A stretch of DNA of 64,000 nucleotides from Eutrigla gurnardus (lineage: Eukaryota; Chordata; Actinopteri; Perciformes; Triglidae), in assembly GCA_963514095.1 (NCBI GenBank), contig OY741264.1, forward strand, positions 13,438,366-13,502,365, read 5' to 3'. How positions within the stretch are numbered: position 1 is the first letter of the stretch; every line of letters begins with the position of its first letter. This document shows positions 50,562 through 61,860 of the stretch, in pieces. Under the pieces are notes generated by a model. It was not told the origin of the DNA, ran no database searches, and saw only the letters and a list, made by a program, of their open reading frames with translations. The position numbers were made by a program, and so were the translations under genes.

Positions 50562-51785
50562 TGTGGCATGAGGGTGGTATGTGCAAAATTAACAATTTAA
50601 ATTGCAGATAAAGTGCTGCTCGACAACGCCACCTGGGGGAATTTCGCCCCCAGGAAATTAGTTTTAAAGGACACAAGTCCGAATGCACCCAGACAAGACG
50701 TGAGTTATGAAAATAATTAATTTTATTAATTCTCAATATAAAAATACAAGTTAAATAGTTTAGTCAGTGACATCCTACTCTTTTAAATGCTGCAATATTT
50801 CAACCACCTTTTCTTCACTCAGGTAGCAGTGGCTCAAAAACAAAACAACGACACAATCAATTATATACAACAAATAAACCTTGGAATAAAGAAAACAAAC
50901 ATAACCATTAAACAAAAACAAAGAAAAGCAAACAGTTAATAGCACACAAAAGCAAAGCAATTAGTCATAATAAACTAAAAAAGGAAACAATATTCATGCA
51001 AAACATACTAAGGATAATAAATCAGAGCTCACTGGTTGGCTACACAACGGTGGAGCACTTAAGGTCCAATAGGACCAATAGTAAGTGGGAAAGGGAGCAA
51101 GTAAACGGTGATCGTGAGACTGGACATTAAAACACTACAAGACAGCAGTAGAGTCCCGGTGCACCGAAGCGTCAGACGCCTGTAAGTGGAGCACCGCAGC
51201 GCACAGCCAGGCCGAGAGCGTACCTGGAAAGCATGCACAAAAGATTTCAATTTTAATACTAATCACTATCTGACCGAAAGGAGTAACCGGTACAGATCAC
51301 ATACCCCGAAGCACAGGTGCCGCTCTGCTAACACAGAGGAGAGGGAGAGCGACAAGCCACAGGTAAATCCTGGAGAGAGTGAATCCGCAGCACGGACAAC
51401 TCCAATCCCACACAGCAGTAGCCAGCTGACCGCCACGCTGCAAGGCACAAGGATAAAGCAGGTGTAATGCCCAGAGACCGCAGAAATACCCCAATAGCGC
51501 AACGCAAAGGACTTACAGTTTCAAGGTGGAGAGGGTCCAGCAAAATCGAGGGTCCGGCAAAATCGGCGACGCCAACCGCCACACAGCTCAGACCACACAC
51601 AGCGCCATGCCACGCCAAGATACCAGCCATGAGGAAGGTGAAGGACAGACTGGATTAAATAGACACCTGCGCCAGGAGCGCTGGCGGCTCCGCCCTACAA
51701 TCAGTGCAGCGCACTGACACACACCTGGTGTGGATCAAGCAACGAGGAGGGGGAACGGTGGAAACTACCCGACCATCCTGTCACA
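50562..51785 (-). repeat. LTR of element A, right (5') copy
   Basis: 1,224 bp, nearly identical to 43882-45097, with eight extra bases (GGACACAA-like) near 50670. Confidence 0.9.
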
Positions 51786-52209
51786 TAGGCTACATACCTT
51801 TTTAGTAACAAAATGGCACTCACACACTCACGAGAGGAGGGAAGGAAAACGGACGCCCGGCATCCGCCAGCATTACCCCCGACGAACGATCACAGCGGCG
51901 CACGCACACAGGAAGAGGGAGCACGGAGCAGCACACAATCACCCTACAACGCAACAATATGCCTTGAGCATCATTATCAAAACAAGACAAGCAGCGAGGT
52001 GAAGCAGCGTGTGGCCATACCTGTCGGGCACACAACCTCCGACCCGGGAAATGACGCAGGTGACAATGGAAGCGCAGAGGAAGAACCGGTGGGCGGACTA
52101 CCGCTTTTGTATACCGATGCATAGCGGAAGTGAGGAACGGAAACCATAGTAACCAATGTAAACAAAAAGAACGAGAGGGAAAACAAGACAAAATGCTCAT
52201 CCTGCTACA
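51786..52209 (-). repeat. LTR of element B, left copy, second part
   Basis: Begins TAGGCTACATACC, the target duplication of A, and ends ATCCTGCTACA. It matches 59449-59880 apart from a short indel near 52115 (TATACCGATG against TACCGGCGCACCCCGATG). Confidence 0.85.
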
Positions 52210-52246
52210 ATCTACCCCCCTTTTCTTATATCGTCGCCCCGACGAT
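52210..52246 (-). promoter_or_regulatory. Polypurine tract and hairpin before the 3' LTR of B
   Basis: On the minus strand AAAAGGGGGGTAGAT abuts the LTR, and the palindrome ATCGTCGGGGCGACGAT lies at 52246-52230. Same layout as in A. Confidence 0.7.
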
Positions 52247-55200
52247 GAACTAAAACCCTAACTAGCTCCAGGGCCTAAAGAGAGCAGTGACAGCCTGTGA
52301 TACAGAACCCTGAGAGTTTGCAGCCCCCAATGCCAAATCCCTCACTGGCCTTGGGATACGGTGGACATTGGGTTGCTGACCAGCAGTTGATCGCGCTGAT
52401 CTCCGTGATGCCATGGTGCTGATGTCAGAGGGGCTGGTGGAAGGAATAACCATAGATGCGGATGGCTGAGCGGGGCCTATGAAAAAAGGCATGGAAGGAC
52501 CTGGCTCAGTGGGGACCAGGTCAGCTGAATGGGGTGGCACCCGAGGGGTGGTTTGAGTCTCTGCTACGGCTCTGGTAGCTGGCAAGGTGGAAACAGAAAC
52601 AGTTTCGGGGACCAGAAACAACAGGTCATCATCACAGGACAACTCATCATCAGAGACTGACTTATGCAGGAGAGGTGGATTACTGGCAGCAGCACAACCA
52701 GGGGACTCTGGTCCAATCACAGCCTTTAACAGGGTACGGTGAACGTGCTTGACTTTGGACTGATCATCCTTTCGGGCGATGGAATACACAGCTCCCCCTT
52801 CCTTAGGTGCTTTGGTAACCCGGTACACTATGGGGCCCCATAGGTCTTGCAACTTGTGCCGGCCTCTGGCACTGAAGTCATGCAGCAAGACCAACTGACC
52901 TTCCCTCAGGGGTTCACCTCGAAGGCGTTGATCATGAGCTTTCTTTCTGCGTGCTGCAGCAGTCTTCAAACGTTCCTGTGCACCATCGAAAGCCACCTGC
53001 AATCGAGCCTGATGCTCCTGAATCCATTCATGAACATCTCCACTCACAGGGTCCGGAACTCTACCCAACAGGAAGTCAATGGGGAGTCTGGGCTCCTGCC
53101 GAAACATTAAGAAAAAGGGGGGCTCCCCAGTTGCCTGATGGGGGGTAGTATTGTAACAGTAAAGGACTTGAGGGAGGCAGGAGGTCCAGTCTCTTTTTCG
53201 GGATGGAGGCAGTGTGCGCAGCAGGTTGTGGAGGGTTCGGTTGAATCGCTCACACTGGCCATTGCCGGCTGGGTGGTATGGGGTTGTACGAGACTTCTGG
53301 ATGCCATAGAGACTGCAAAGCTGCTGGATGAGGGCACTCTCGAAGTTACGTCCCTGATCAGAGTGTATCCTGGCTGGGACCCCAAACTTTGAGAACCACT
53401 CTACCACCAAAACCTGGGCCACGGTAGTGGCGTGTTGATCACGGGTGGGAACGGCGAGCGTGTATTTACTAAAAATGTCCGTCATCACCAGGACATTTTC
53501 TGTACCATTTCTAGCAGGATCCAACAGGGTGTAATCGATGGCCAGAATCTCATTTGGCCTGGCTGCCAAAAGATGTCCCATGGGGTTCCGTGCGGTGGGT
53601 TGGTTGCCCTTGGCAAACTGACACCGTTCACATGCCTGGCACCACTGCTCAACCTCTGTGGACATACCTGGCCAATAGCACCTGGATCGTAAAAGAGCTA
53701 GAGTCCGTTCCACACCTTGATGGCCGTGCTCTTGATGGACCTGGGTTAAGACCTCCTTAATTAAAGCAGCAGGCAGGAGTAGCTGGAACATCGGCTCAGC
53801 ACCATCAGGGCGGAAGATCTGCCGATACAGGATACCATTCCTCTCCACGAACCGGCTCCATTGACGCAGTAAGATGAGCCCAGGTGAGGAAAGTTGCTGC
53901 CGCTCTTCATAGCTGGGACGCCGCCCTTGGTCCCAGTGACTCCGGACTTCCTGGATGACTGGGTCAGCCTGTTGAAGGGCATGGATGTCTGAAGGCGTTT
54001 TGTGAGGCAAAACAGTCACAGTTGCTTGGGTCACCACAGTCTTTTCCATGTTCAGGGCCTGCTGGAGGGGTTTGGGAAGCGAGGTGCCAGGGAGCATGGC
54101 TTCGAAGTCTGATGGACCAGGTGAGTGCTGACGGGACAAAGCATCTGCATTTCTGTTGCTTCTGCCAGATCGATACTTCAGCTCGAAATAAAACGAGGCC
54201 AGTTGGGCTGCCCAGCGCTGTTCTACAGCACCAAGCTTTGCCGAGGACAGGTGACTGAGTGGATTATTGTCCGTGTAAACAATGCAGCGGTGGCCCAACA
54301 GATACTCTCTGAATTTCTCGCTCATTGCCCACTTAAGAGCCAGGAACTCCAACTTCATAGAGCTATAGTTAGACATATTACGCTCTGTGGGCCTCAGTCC
54401 TCGACTTGCATAAGCTATGGGTCTCACCTTACCTTCGTGCTCCTGTGAGAGCACTGCTCCCAACCCACCATGGCTGGCATCGACCTCAAGGATGAAGGGC
54501 AAAGAAAAGTCTGCATAGGCAAGCACTGGGGTAGTAGTGAGCTTGACCTTCAGCGCGTCGAAACTTTCTCGGCACTCCTCTGTCCAGTCCTCAATATGCT
54601 GTCGGGACCTCTGCTTGGGCCTGATGCTTCCCAGCTCAGCTACCAGTCGGTGAAGGGGAGCTGCCAACTTTGCGAAGCCCTCCACAAATCGGCGGTAATA
54701 GCTTGCAAAACCCAGAAAGGACCGGAGCTCAGAGACCGTCTTGGGAGGCGGCCATTTTGCCACCGCCTCTATCTTGGATGGATCTGTGGCGACACCATTT
54801 GCAGAGATTACATGGCCCAGATACCGCACCTCTGGCTGGAAAAAGGCACAGTTGGAGAGCTTTGCCTTTAGTCTCTCCTGCTGAAGCCGACCCAGTACCA
54901 CATCAAGCCGCTGAAGATGCTGCTGTACAGTGGAAGAGAACACGACAATGTCATCAATGTAAAGGAGCAATGACTGACCCTGTTGATCACCAAAGATTCT
55001 CTGCATTAGTCTTTGAAAGGTACTGGGGGCGTTACAGAGTCCGAATGGCATACGGTTCCATTCGAACAGACCAAATGGAGTGCAGAATGCAGTCTTGGGC
55101 TGATCCTTCTCAGTGACTGGGACCTGGTTATACCCACTGGCCAGGTCCAGGGTGGAGAACCAGCGTGCACCTGTCAAAGCATCCAGTGACTCCTCGATGC

Positions 55201-55650
55201 GTGGCAGCGGAAACGCATCCTTCCTGGTCTTGTTATTGAGCTGCCGGTAATCAACACACATACGCAGACTCCCATCCTTCTTCTTAACTAGCACAATGGG
55301 GGAGGCATAGGGGCTGCTACTCTCTCTGATCACCTTTGCGGCAAGAAGCTGGTTAATGTGCTCTTTGACAGCCTCATTACAGAAGGAGGTACACGCCTAT
55401 AGCGTTGTTTGACAGGGGTCTCATCTACAAGAGGGATGTCATGAGAAATTAGATTGGTGCAACCTAAATCGCTGTCATGAGCAGAGAACACCGGTGTATA
55501 TTTTCTAAGGAGAGCCCTCACTTGACCCTGCTCTTCTGAAGACAACGAAGACAGATCTAAACTCTCCATCTGGTCCTGCACTGAAGGAAGGGCTGTATGA
55601 GATGCTACAGTGGCTACGGTGGAAGGAACCTCTGTGACTCCTATAGGTAG

Positions 55651-56503
55651 TGTAATGGGAATTTTGGATGTTTGTACTTTATAATCAGAATATTTGTCAG
55701 GCCAGACGTCGATCCGCATCTCCTCATCTGACTGTTATGCTATGACGAAAATGAATGCCTGTTTGTAGATGATATGAACATGAGTGCCACATTGACATAA
55801 GATAATGTCAGGACTATGACGCCTGTGTTCTGTAAATCTTGACCTTGCCTGTACATCTTGTCTTTGTAAGATAGGACATGATCCGTCCTTTGTCCATGGT
55901 TCCTCCTCCTTAAAAGGGAGATTGTTGTTAGACTCAGGGTCGTTCCTGCTGATTCTGAACTAGAGCATGACATTTTTCGGGAATTCCCGCGGGTCACGTG
56001 ATTCCCGTGGGATTCCCGCGGGATGGGAGTCAAAGTTTTATTAATCCCGTGATTGGGACAGGATGGGAATAAAAATCAACGGGAGCGGGCAGGAGCGGGA
56101 ACGTCATTAATAGATGATGATTTTCAGCCGTGTTAAACAACCAAAAGGACAGACACGTCCATTTTTGTAGTCATCTTTCAGTGAGCCAAAACTATTTTGA
56201 CTTGCGTTAGCAAGTGGGAGCGGGATGGGAGCGGGAGTCATTCTACAGGAGTGGGACGGGATGGGATTTTTTTTTTTACTCCGGCCCGGGATTGGGATGG
56301 GATGGGATTTTTTCTCTGGGAGTGGGATGGGACGGGAGTGAAAATCCACTCCCGTGTCATGCTCTATTCTGAACCTTTGCATCAGAAGGCAGGGGTGAAC
56401 AGTACTTTCTTCTGCAGATGAGAATACTTAGTGGAATAAACCTCGGAGAAAAAGCTGATCCTGGTTGTTGATCTTTATTGGGCAGATTCATTTTTCCACA
56501 ACA
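55651..56503. mobile_element. Solo LTR, copy 2, inserted in pol of B
   Basis: Begins TGTAATGGG and ends CCACAACA on plus, with the duplication GTAG at 55647-55650 and 56504-56507. Removing it and one GTAG restores the reading of B's pol across the site, which proves the borders. The LTR proper is about 440 bp and matches 3748-4189; the rest is a nested MITE. Confidence 0.85.
55961..56366. mobile_element. hAT-like MITE nested in the solo LTR
   Basis: The 406-bp element has ends TAGAGCATGACA and GTGTCATGCTCTA and an exact 8-bp duplication TTCTGAAC at 55953-55960 and 56367-56374. The interior is made of CCCGCGGGAT- and GGGATGGGA-like short repeats. The copy at 3748-4189 shows the empty site. 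Confidence 0.9.
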
Positions 56504-57301
56504 GTAGACTCACGACATTCACCTGTTTCAGAGTGCCAACAACAGTGCGTGAATATAACAGTACCTCGATGGTACCAACATTGACAATAGGTATGTATGC
56601 TGTACCCCTAACCACCCTAACCAAAGATGGAGAAGCCAGCAAGCCAGCAGGTAAACCAGAGTCCAGGGGTTCGAACAACACTGTAGTATCAGAACACCGC
56701 TCTGAGCATGTGTCTGCTACTATTTTCATCACACCACCTGGAATGCGGTGTGCACGCTTACCTCTGACCTTTACCTTTCCCATCAGCTCTGGAGGGATCT
56801 GCGTGGTCGCTTGGTGACACTTCTGTAACGCCTGTGTGACGGGTTGTGGGGCTTGAGCGACAAAAGACAGTTCAAACAATGCTAAACCATGCTGCACAAA
56901 AAGCTCTTGGTAGCATTTCCGGATCACGTTCATTCCAATCACACCAGGGACCTGAAGGGAAGTATCACCAGGAGGATCCCTCACTACCAAGACACCGCAC
57001 TGTGAAATCAACTTGCCACACAACTCAACATTTAGCTCCAGGTAACCAATAAAAGGAATATCCAACCCATTAGCTGCCCTAAGCTGCAACCAGTTACATG
57101 ATTTAAGGCGCTCTTGACCCCATGGTTCAAAATGCTGGCGGAAAAAGCTCTCTGTGACAGTAGAAACCATAGAACCCGTATCAACTAGACATGGCACCTT
57201 AACTCCACCCATGTTAACCTCCAAATGGGGACAAGATGAAACCAGTTTTGACACATCAGTCAATGCACCCTGCGCCGCATTTGAGCCAGTAAAGGCCCCA
57301 C

Positions 57302-57341
57302 CCGAACTGTGGCTCCGCAGTTCGGTGGGTGCTAGTTTTCC
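57302..57341 (-). promoter_or_regulatory. Putative -1 frameshift site and hairpin, gag/pol of B
   Basis: GGAAAAC at 57341-57335 overlaps the gag stop TAG. After the same 9-nt spacer as in A, CCGAACTG (57325-57318) pairs perfectly with CAGTTCGG (57309-57302). Confidence 0.55.
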
Positions 57342-58387
57342 GGAGCTGAGGCAGATTCTGGCTGCCTGGCTGAGGGCCGGGAAGCTTGTGAGGAGAACTG
57401 AGGGCGAGGGTGAACATGCACACCATCACATTCCCCAGCAAAATGACCAGGTCGCTGGCAGCGCCTACATATTACAGGCCCACGCTGCCTTAAATGACTC
57501 TGTGGAAGAGGATGCTGCATTAGAGCAATGGTTTGAGTTAGCTGATTCAACTGCTCTTGCTGCTGCCTCAACATTTCCTTCATCTCACTCATTTCAGGGG
57601 ACGGAGGAACACAAGCAACTGGAGGAGCACCCCGAACTCCATATTGAATGCCACTGATGGAAGGGACAGAGTTGCTGCGGCCTCTAATGGCACTTGATAG
57701 ACCTTCGCGTTCCCACCTAATTGCCTCCCCCCTGGCGTCAAGCAATGTAGCTGTGGGCTGTCTACGCACAAACTGTTTAAGCTCTCGTCGTAAGGTGTTA
57801 TCTCTAACCTGCTCAACAAACTGATCCCTTAACAGAACCTCAGAATTAGGCATTCCGGCCGGTGCACTCTGCCTTACCCTTCCCATGAGACTCATCAAGG
57901 CGAGGGAGAATTCCAGTAACGTTTCTCCTTCATGTTGCTTTCGGGAGAAGAAAGCCTCTTGTAAGGCTACATACGACTCAGAGCAGCCATAGAGTTCCTG
58001 AAGTATAGCAATTATCCGAGCTGGATCCCTACGCTCTACACTAGAGCGGTATTTGATCTCCTCACGTGCTTCCCCCTCTAAATGATCAAAGAGGAAGAAA
58101 GCCTGATCAGCTAGGGATAAATGACGAGCCCTCATACAGGCCTGCACTTCCTCAATCCATTCACCCAGTGCAATCCCTGATCTTCCCCTGAACATGGGAC
58201 ACTTCCTGTCACGAGGCACAAACACCAACCTGTCTGCTGCAGGGACACTGGCAGTAGGCACCGCGGATGAGGTTGAAGGTATGGCACTAGGGGCGGGTTC
58301 AACAGGGGCCTGCTCTTGACGTAGCCTCTCATTGTCAGCTTTCAACTGTGCAACCAGATCTCTCAGCTCTTGCAATTCTTCCTCCAT
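57332..58387 (-). CDS. gag: Gag of element B
   Basis: Uninterrupted frame of about 351 codons. The start MEEELQELRDL is chosen by agreement with A; the open frame extends 26 codons further upstream without good support. It has an N-terminal leucine-rich coil (about 2-25), a proline/serine-rich linker and a capsid-like region (FVPRDRKCPMFRG ... DHLEGEAREEIKYR ... LQEAFFSRKQHEGETLLEFS). A glutamine/leucine-rich stretch follows, then a CCHC zinc knuckle CRRCQRPGHFAGEC near the C-terminus. It would package the element's RNA. It is intact here although pol is broken, so it could only act for other copies. Confidence 0.85.
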   Translation of the reverse strand: MEEELQELRDLVAQLKADNERLRQEQAPVEPAPSAIPSTSSAVPTASVPAADRLVFVPRDRKCPMFRGRSGIALGEWIEEVQACMRARHLSLADQAFFLFDHLEGEAREEIKYRSSVERRDPARIIAILQELYGCSESYVALQEAFFSRKQHEGETLLEFSLALMSLMGRVRQSAPAGMPNSEVLLRDQFVEQVRDNTLRRELKQFVRRQPTATLLDARGEAIRWEREGLSSAIRGRSNSVPSISGIQYGVRGAPPVACVPPSPEMSEMKEMLRQQQEQLNQLTQTIALMQHPLPQSHLRQRGPVICRRCQRPGHFAGECDGVHVHPRPQFSSQASRPSARQPESASAPEN

Positions 58388-58490
58388 GAGTGCAGATTTT
58401 AATAAAGGACCACTGCTGCTTTGTATCAATGCCAAAAGGAAAAAAAAATAAACAATGAAACACACGTCTCTGCCTTGCTTCTATAGTAAC

Positions 58491-58508
58491 ATCCTGTCAA
58501 CAACGCCA
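58491..58508 (-). promoter_or_regulatory. Primer binding site of element B
   Basis: On the minus strand TGGCGTTGTTGACAGGAT lies four bases inside the 5' LTR. It is the tRNA-Ser-like site of A with two changes. Confidence 0.55.
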
Positions 58509-58512
58509 AGTT

Positions 58513-59880
58513 TGTGGCAAGGAGGAGGTAAAAAGGGTATGTAACTAATTTTCTAAAAAGCTCGACAACGCCACCCTGGGAATTTCACCCAGGGAATTTG
58601 TTCAGGTACAAAGGCACACAGGTTCGTCGTTACTTAGCCGGCAAAAGGCGTGGTTCAAAGTTTTAAAATACACTTTATTTTCATATTTTCTTTAAAACAA
58701 TCTCTAATAGCTCATTCACACAAAATAAAGGGGCAAACCTAAACAGAGCTGAGGCCGAAGTGATGGACGAAGACTAGTGCAAGGGGGGGGATCCACCAAA
58801 ATAAAGAAACAAACTGAAGTCACCCGGCACACGTGGCAGACACACTCTCAGTGAAGAAAACACACTACCAAGGACACAGCACGACAAGACGGGAGGATGC
58901 CACCACCAGCACCGCCACCACCGGCCTACAGCAACTGAAAAGGGAGGAGATAACAAATTAGTGGGGTTGCACACACACACAAAAAGAAAGAAAAATACAT
59001 TAAATAATGTATCAAATAACTACACAAAATAACCAAAGAAGAATAATAAACACACAACTCAATTAACAGAATGAATGAAGTAGATTTACATAAACAAAAT
59101 CCAGAAAGAACCCAAACACATACTCAAAAACAATACAATGACACGTTCATACACTCATTCACGCAACATGAGGGGAAGTATCCCCGTTATATAAAACGTG
59201 ATCGTGCCCGGTCCGCGGCGTGCGGCCGAACAATCGTCCTGTAGGCTACGATAGGACGTGGCGGCGAGACCTCTGACGGCCGCAGGACAACGCCGTAGTG
59301 GCACGCAGCAGCAGCAGATACGGACGGTAAACAGTAATACCAAAGCAGCAGCAGCCCAATGAGGTGGTTATAATAACACCTAATTGGAGGAAACACCGTT
59401 AGCATTGGCTAAGTATGTAAAAGATTGATGAGGTTACATGTTAAAATATAGGCTACATACCTTTTTAGTAACAAAATGGCACTCACACACTCACGAGAGG
59501 AGGGAAGGAAAACGGACGCCCGGCATCCGCCAGCATTACCCCCGACGAACGATCACAGCGGCGCACGCACACAGGAAGAGGGAGCACGGAGCAGCACACA
59601 ATCACCCTACAACGCAACAATATGCCTTGAGCATCATTATCAAAACAAGACAAGCAGCGAGGTGAAGCAGCGTGTGGCCATACCTGTCGGGCACACAACC
59701 TCCGACCCGGGAAATGACGCAGGTGACAATGGAAGCGCAGAGGAAGAACCGGTGGGCGGACTACCGCTTTTGTACCGGCGCACCCCGATGCATAGCGGAA
59801 GTGAGGAACGGAAACCATAGTAACCAATGTAAACAAAAAGAACGAGAGGGAAAACAAGACAAAATGCTCATCCTGCTACA
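58513..59880 (-). repeat. LTR of element B, right (5') copy
   Basis: 1,368 bp, ends TGTGGCAAGG and CTGCTACA. It preserves the uninterrupted target of element A near 59447 and a segment (about 58989-59227) deleted from the left copy. Confidence 0.9.
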
Positions 59881-60139
59881 CACGCATTACATGGTGCAAG
59901 GAGGGAACAAAGCCGAATAGGCTTGTACAAAGCTCCACCCCTTTCAACAATCACACGTAATAGTTTGAGGCTGTCAAATAACCAAAAGAGGATATCAAGT
60001 ACAGAGAAAAATCAGGAGACAACATACAGAAGTCATTCAAAATGGATGAAAAAAAAAAAAAACGTGGCAAATGGGTCTACGATAAAAATGATAAATAATA
60101 TGCTAAATGAAAAGAAAATGAAGCAGGCAGTGATAAACT

Positions 60140-61860
60140 AGTGATTCATGCCAGGAGAAGATGTTTTTTTAGCTGTTTTTTAAAGACAGAGTGGGAAGCT
60201 ATAGCTCTTAATGAGGTAGGTAAACCATTCCATAGTATGGGGCCTCTATAAGACAAATTAAATTGGTGATGAGATGAACGGGTGAAGGGTACAAATAAAT
60301 TATTGTTGTGACTGTATCTAGTGCGATGAAAGTGTATGTCTAGTAGCCGGGTAAAGAAAGTTTGAAGAGAGGCCGGGAGATCTTGGGTACTGTAAATAAA
60401 CTTGTGAATAAACAAACAAATCTGGTAAGTATTCAGTTTGGAAATAGGTAGAATAGAGAAGTTAATAAAAAGTGGTGCTGATGGAGCATATCTGTTTGAA
60501 TGGGAAATTAATCTTAAGAACCTCTTTTGAATAATAAATAATTTTGTGAGATGAGTTTGATATGAAGCAGCCCAGACCATGTTACAGTAGTTTAAATATG
60601 GAAACAAAAAACTGTAATAAAGAGTTAGATGAGCAGAGGGATGGATTAGAGGACAAACTTTTCTTAATATATCCATCATCTTTGTGGACCTTTTGCAGAC
60701 AAGGTCTATATGGTTTGTCCATTTCATTTGTCTTTCATCTACCAGTACACCCAGGAATTTTGTTGCTTTTACTTGTGTGATTTCTGCTCCATTGATAAAT
60801 ATTTTTGCCAACTCTTTGGGGTAAGACTTATTTGTGCTGCAAAAGACCAAGAAGTTACATTTCTTCACATTTAACGACAGCTAATTAAGTTGAAACCATT
60901 TAGAAATAACAGATAATTCGTCATTCACACTGTCAATCAGATATTTGAAATCATTATGGGTTGCTATAAGGTTAGTATCATCAGCAAATAATATAGGAAG
61001 AGTCATTTATATAAATCAGAAATAATAACGGGCCCAGAGTAGATCCCTGTGGCACCCCATGTATAATTTTGGACTTGGTAGAAATATAACCATTTAGTGA
61101 CACATATTGTTTTCTGTTATACAAGTAATTTGAGAACCAGCTCAGGGCAATATCCTTAATCCCATATCTATTTAATTTGTCAATCAAAACACTATGATTG
61201 ACAGTGTCAAATGCTTTGCTTAAGTCCAGGAAGATCCCAATGGCAAACTTTCTATTATCCATGGCAGATGAAGTTATATTAGTTAGCTGGAGTAACGCAT
61301 GCTCTGTTGAGTGTTTCTTGCGAAATCCATACTGGTGTTCATATAGAATGTTGTTCTCATTTAAGTGCTTGGATAATCCAGTGAAAACCAATTTCTCTAA
61401 TATTTTAGATGTACAAGGCAGGATGGAAATAGGTTGATAATTTCCAAAGTTGTCCGTCATACCTGTCTTAAAGATGGGAATGACTTTGGCGATTTTTAAA
61501 TCTTGGGGAATAACCCCAGAGTTGAGTGAGAGAGTGAGAATATGGGTTATAGGCTAGACTAAGTAATCGGCAGTTTCTTTAATCAAGATGCTCTTAATAC
61601 CATCAGTATTCCTTAGTTCCATGATGGTATCAAGAACCTCTTGTGTGGTTGGAGGACTAAAGTTACTGAGAGAGGGATATTGCCCCCTAATCAAGTGACA
61701 AGGGTTCTCATTAATATGCAATATACTGGAAGCCAGGTCAGAACTAATATTAATGAAGAAATTGTTAAAGCCGTCATTTCGTTTGGTTTTGATTAGACCC
61801 TCTCTTTCCCATGCATCCCTGCAGGTACAGATACTGCTAATTGCTAACTTCACTCACAAC
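60140..61860 (-). pseudogene. Non-LTR reverse transcriptase remnant (LINE)
   Basis: Minus-strand order: a linker with ILIKETADYLV-like text (61853-61554), RT motifs NYQPISILPCTSKILEKL, FLDLSKAFDTVNH and GVPQGSTLGPLLF (61460-61030), the catalytic FADDTNLIATHNDF (about 60990) and a 240-codon C-terminal part (60868-60146) with KFLGVLVDERQMKWTNHI and LWNGLPTSLR. Stops or shifts near 60885, 61000 and 61500 separate the pieces. The endonuclease is absent, so this is a 5'-truncated dead copy of an L2/Daphne-like or jockey-group LINE; the exact clade is uncertain. Confidence 0.85.

Larger units (their letters stand above)
43882..51785 (-). mobile_element. Ty3/gypsy-like retrotransposon A (young, nested in B)
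   Basis: 7,904 bp, minus orientation, inserted in the left LTR of B. The uninterrupted target is visible in B's right LTR near 59447 (AAATATAGGCTACAT), giving a 4-bp duplication TAGG. The LTRs (43882-45097 and 50562-51785) differ by one 8-bp indel and about four substitutions in 1.2 kb, so insertion was recent. Pol is one long open frame; gag has a small deletion that breaks its frame. Confidence 0.9.
52262..57263 (-). pseudogene. pol: Pol of element B, interrupted
   Basis: Three pieces. 57263-56504 carries protease (VDTGSMVSTV) and its downstream region. The solo LTR at 55651-56503 then interrupts the frame within the codons for VVSLPIGV, where it duplicated CTAC. 55650-55372 continues to RVPPS, where a frame change occurs near 55370. 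From 55333 a 1,023-codon frame holds RT (YIDDIV), RNase H (DNNPLSHL), integrase zinc module (HQEHGHQGVERTL ... CERCQFAK), D,D,E core (AIDYTLL, HSDQGRNFES, NGQCERFNRTL) and a GPY/F-like end (LWGPIVYRV). Clearly the same family as A, moderately diverged. It cannot be expressed as one protein. Confidence 0.85.
43187..59880 (-). mobile_element. Ty3/gypsy-like retrotransposon B (older, interrupted)
   Basis: The element reads on the minus strand. It starts TGTGGCAAGG and ends CTGCTACA, with the 4-bp duplication CACG at 43183-43186 and 59881-59884. The left LTR is split by element A, the pol region by a solo LTR, and pol also has a one-base frame disruption. Gene order is gag, protease, RT, RNase H, integrase. 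The two LTRs differ by about ten substitutions and several indels, so it is older than the element inside it. Confidence 0.9.
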
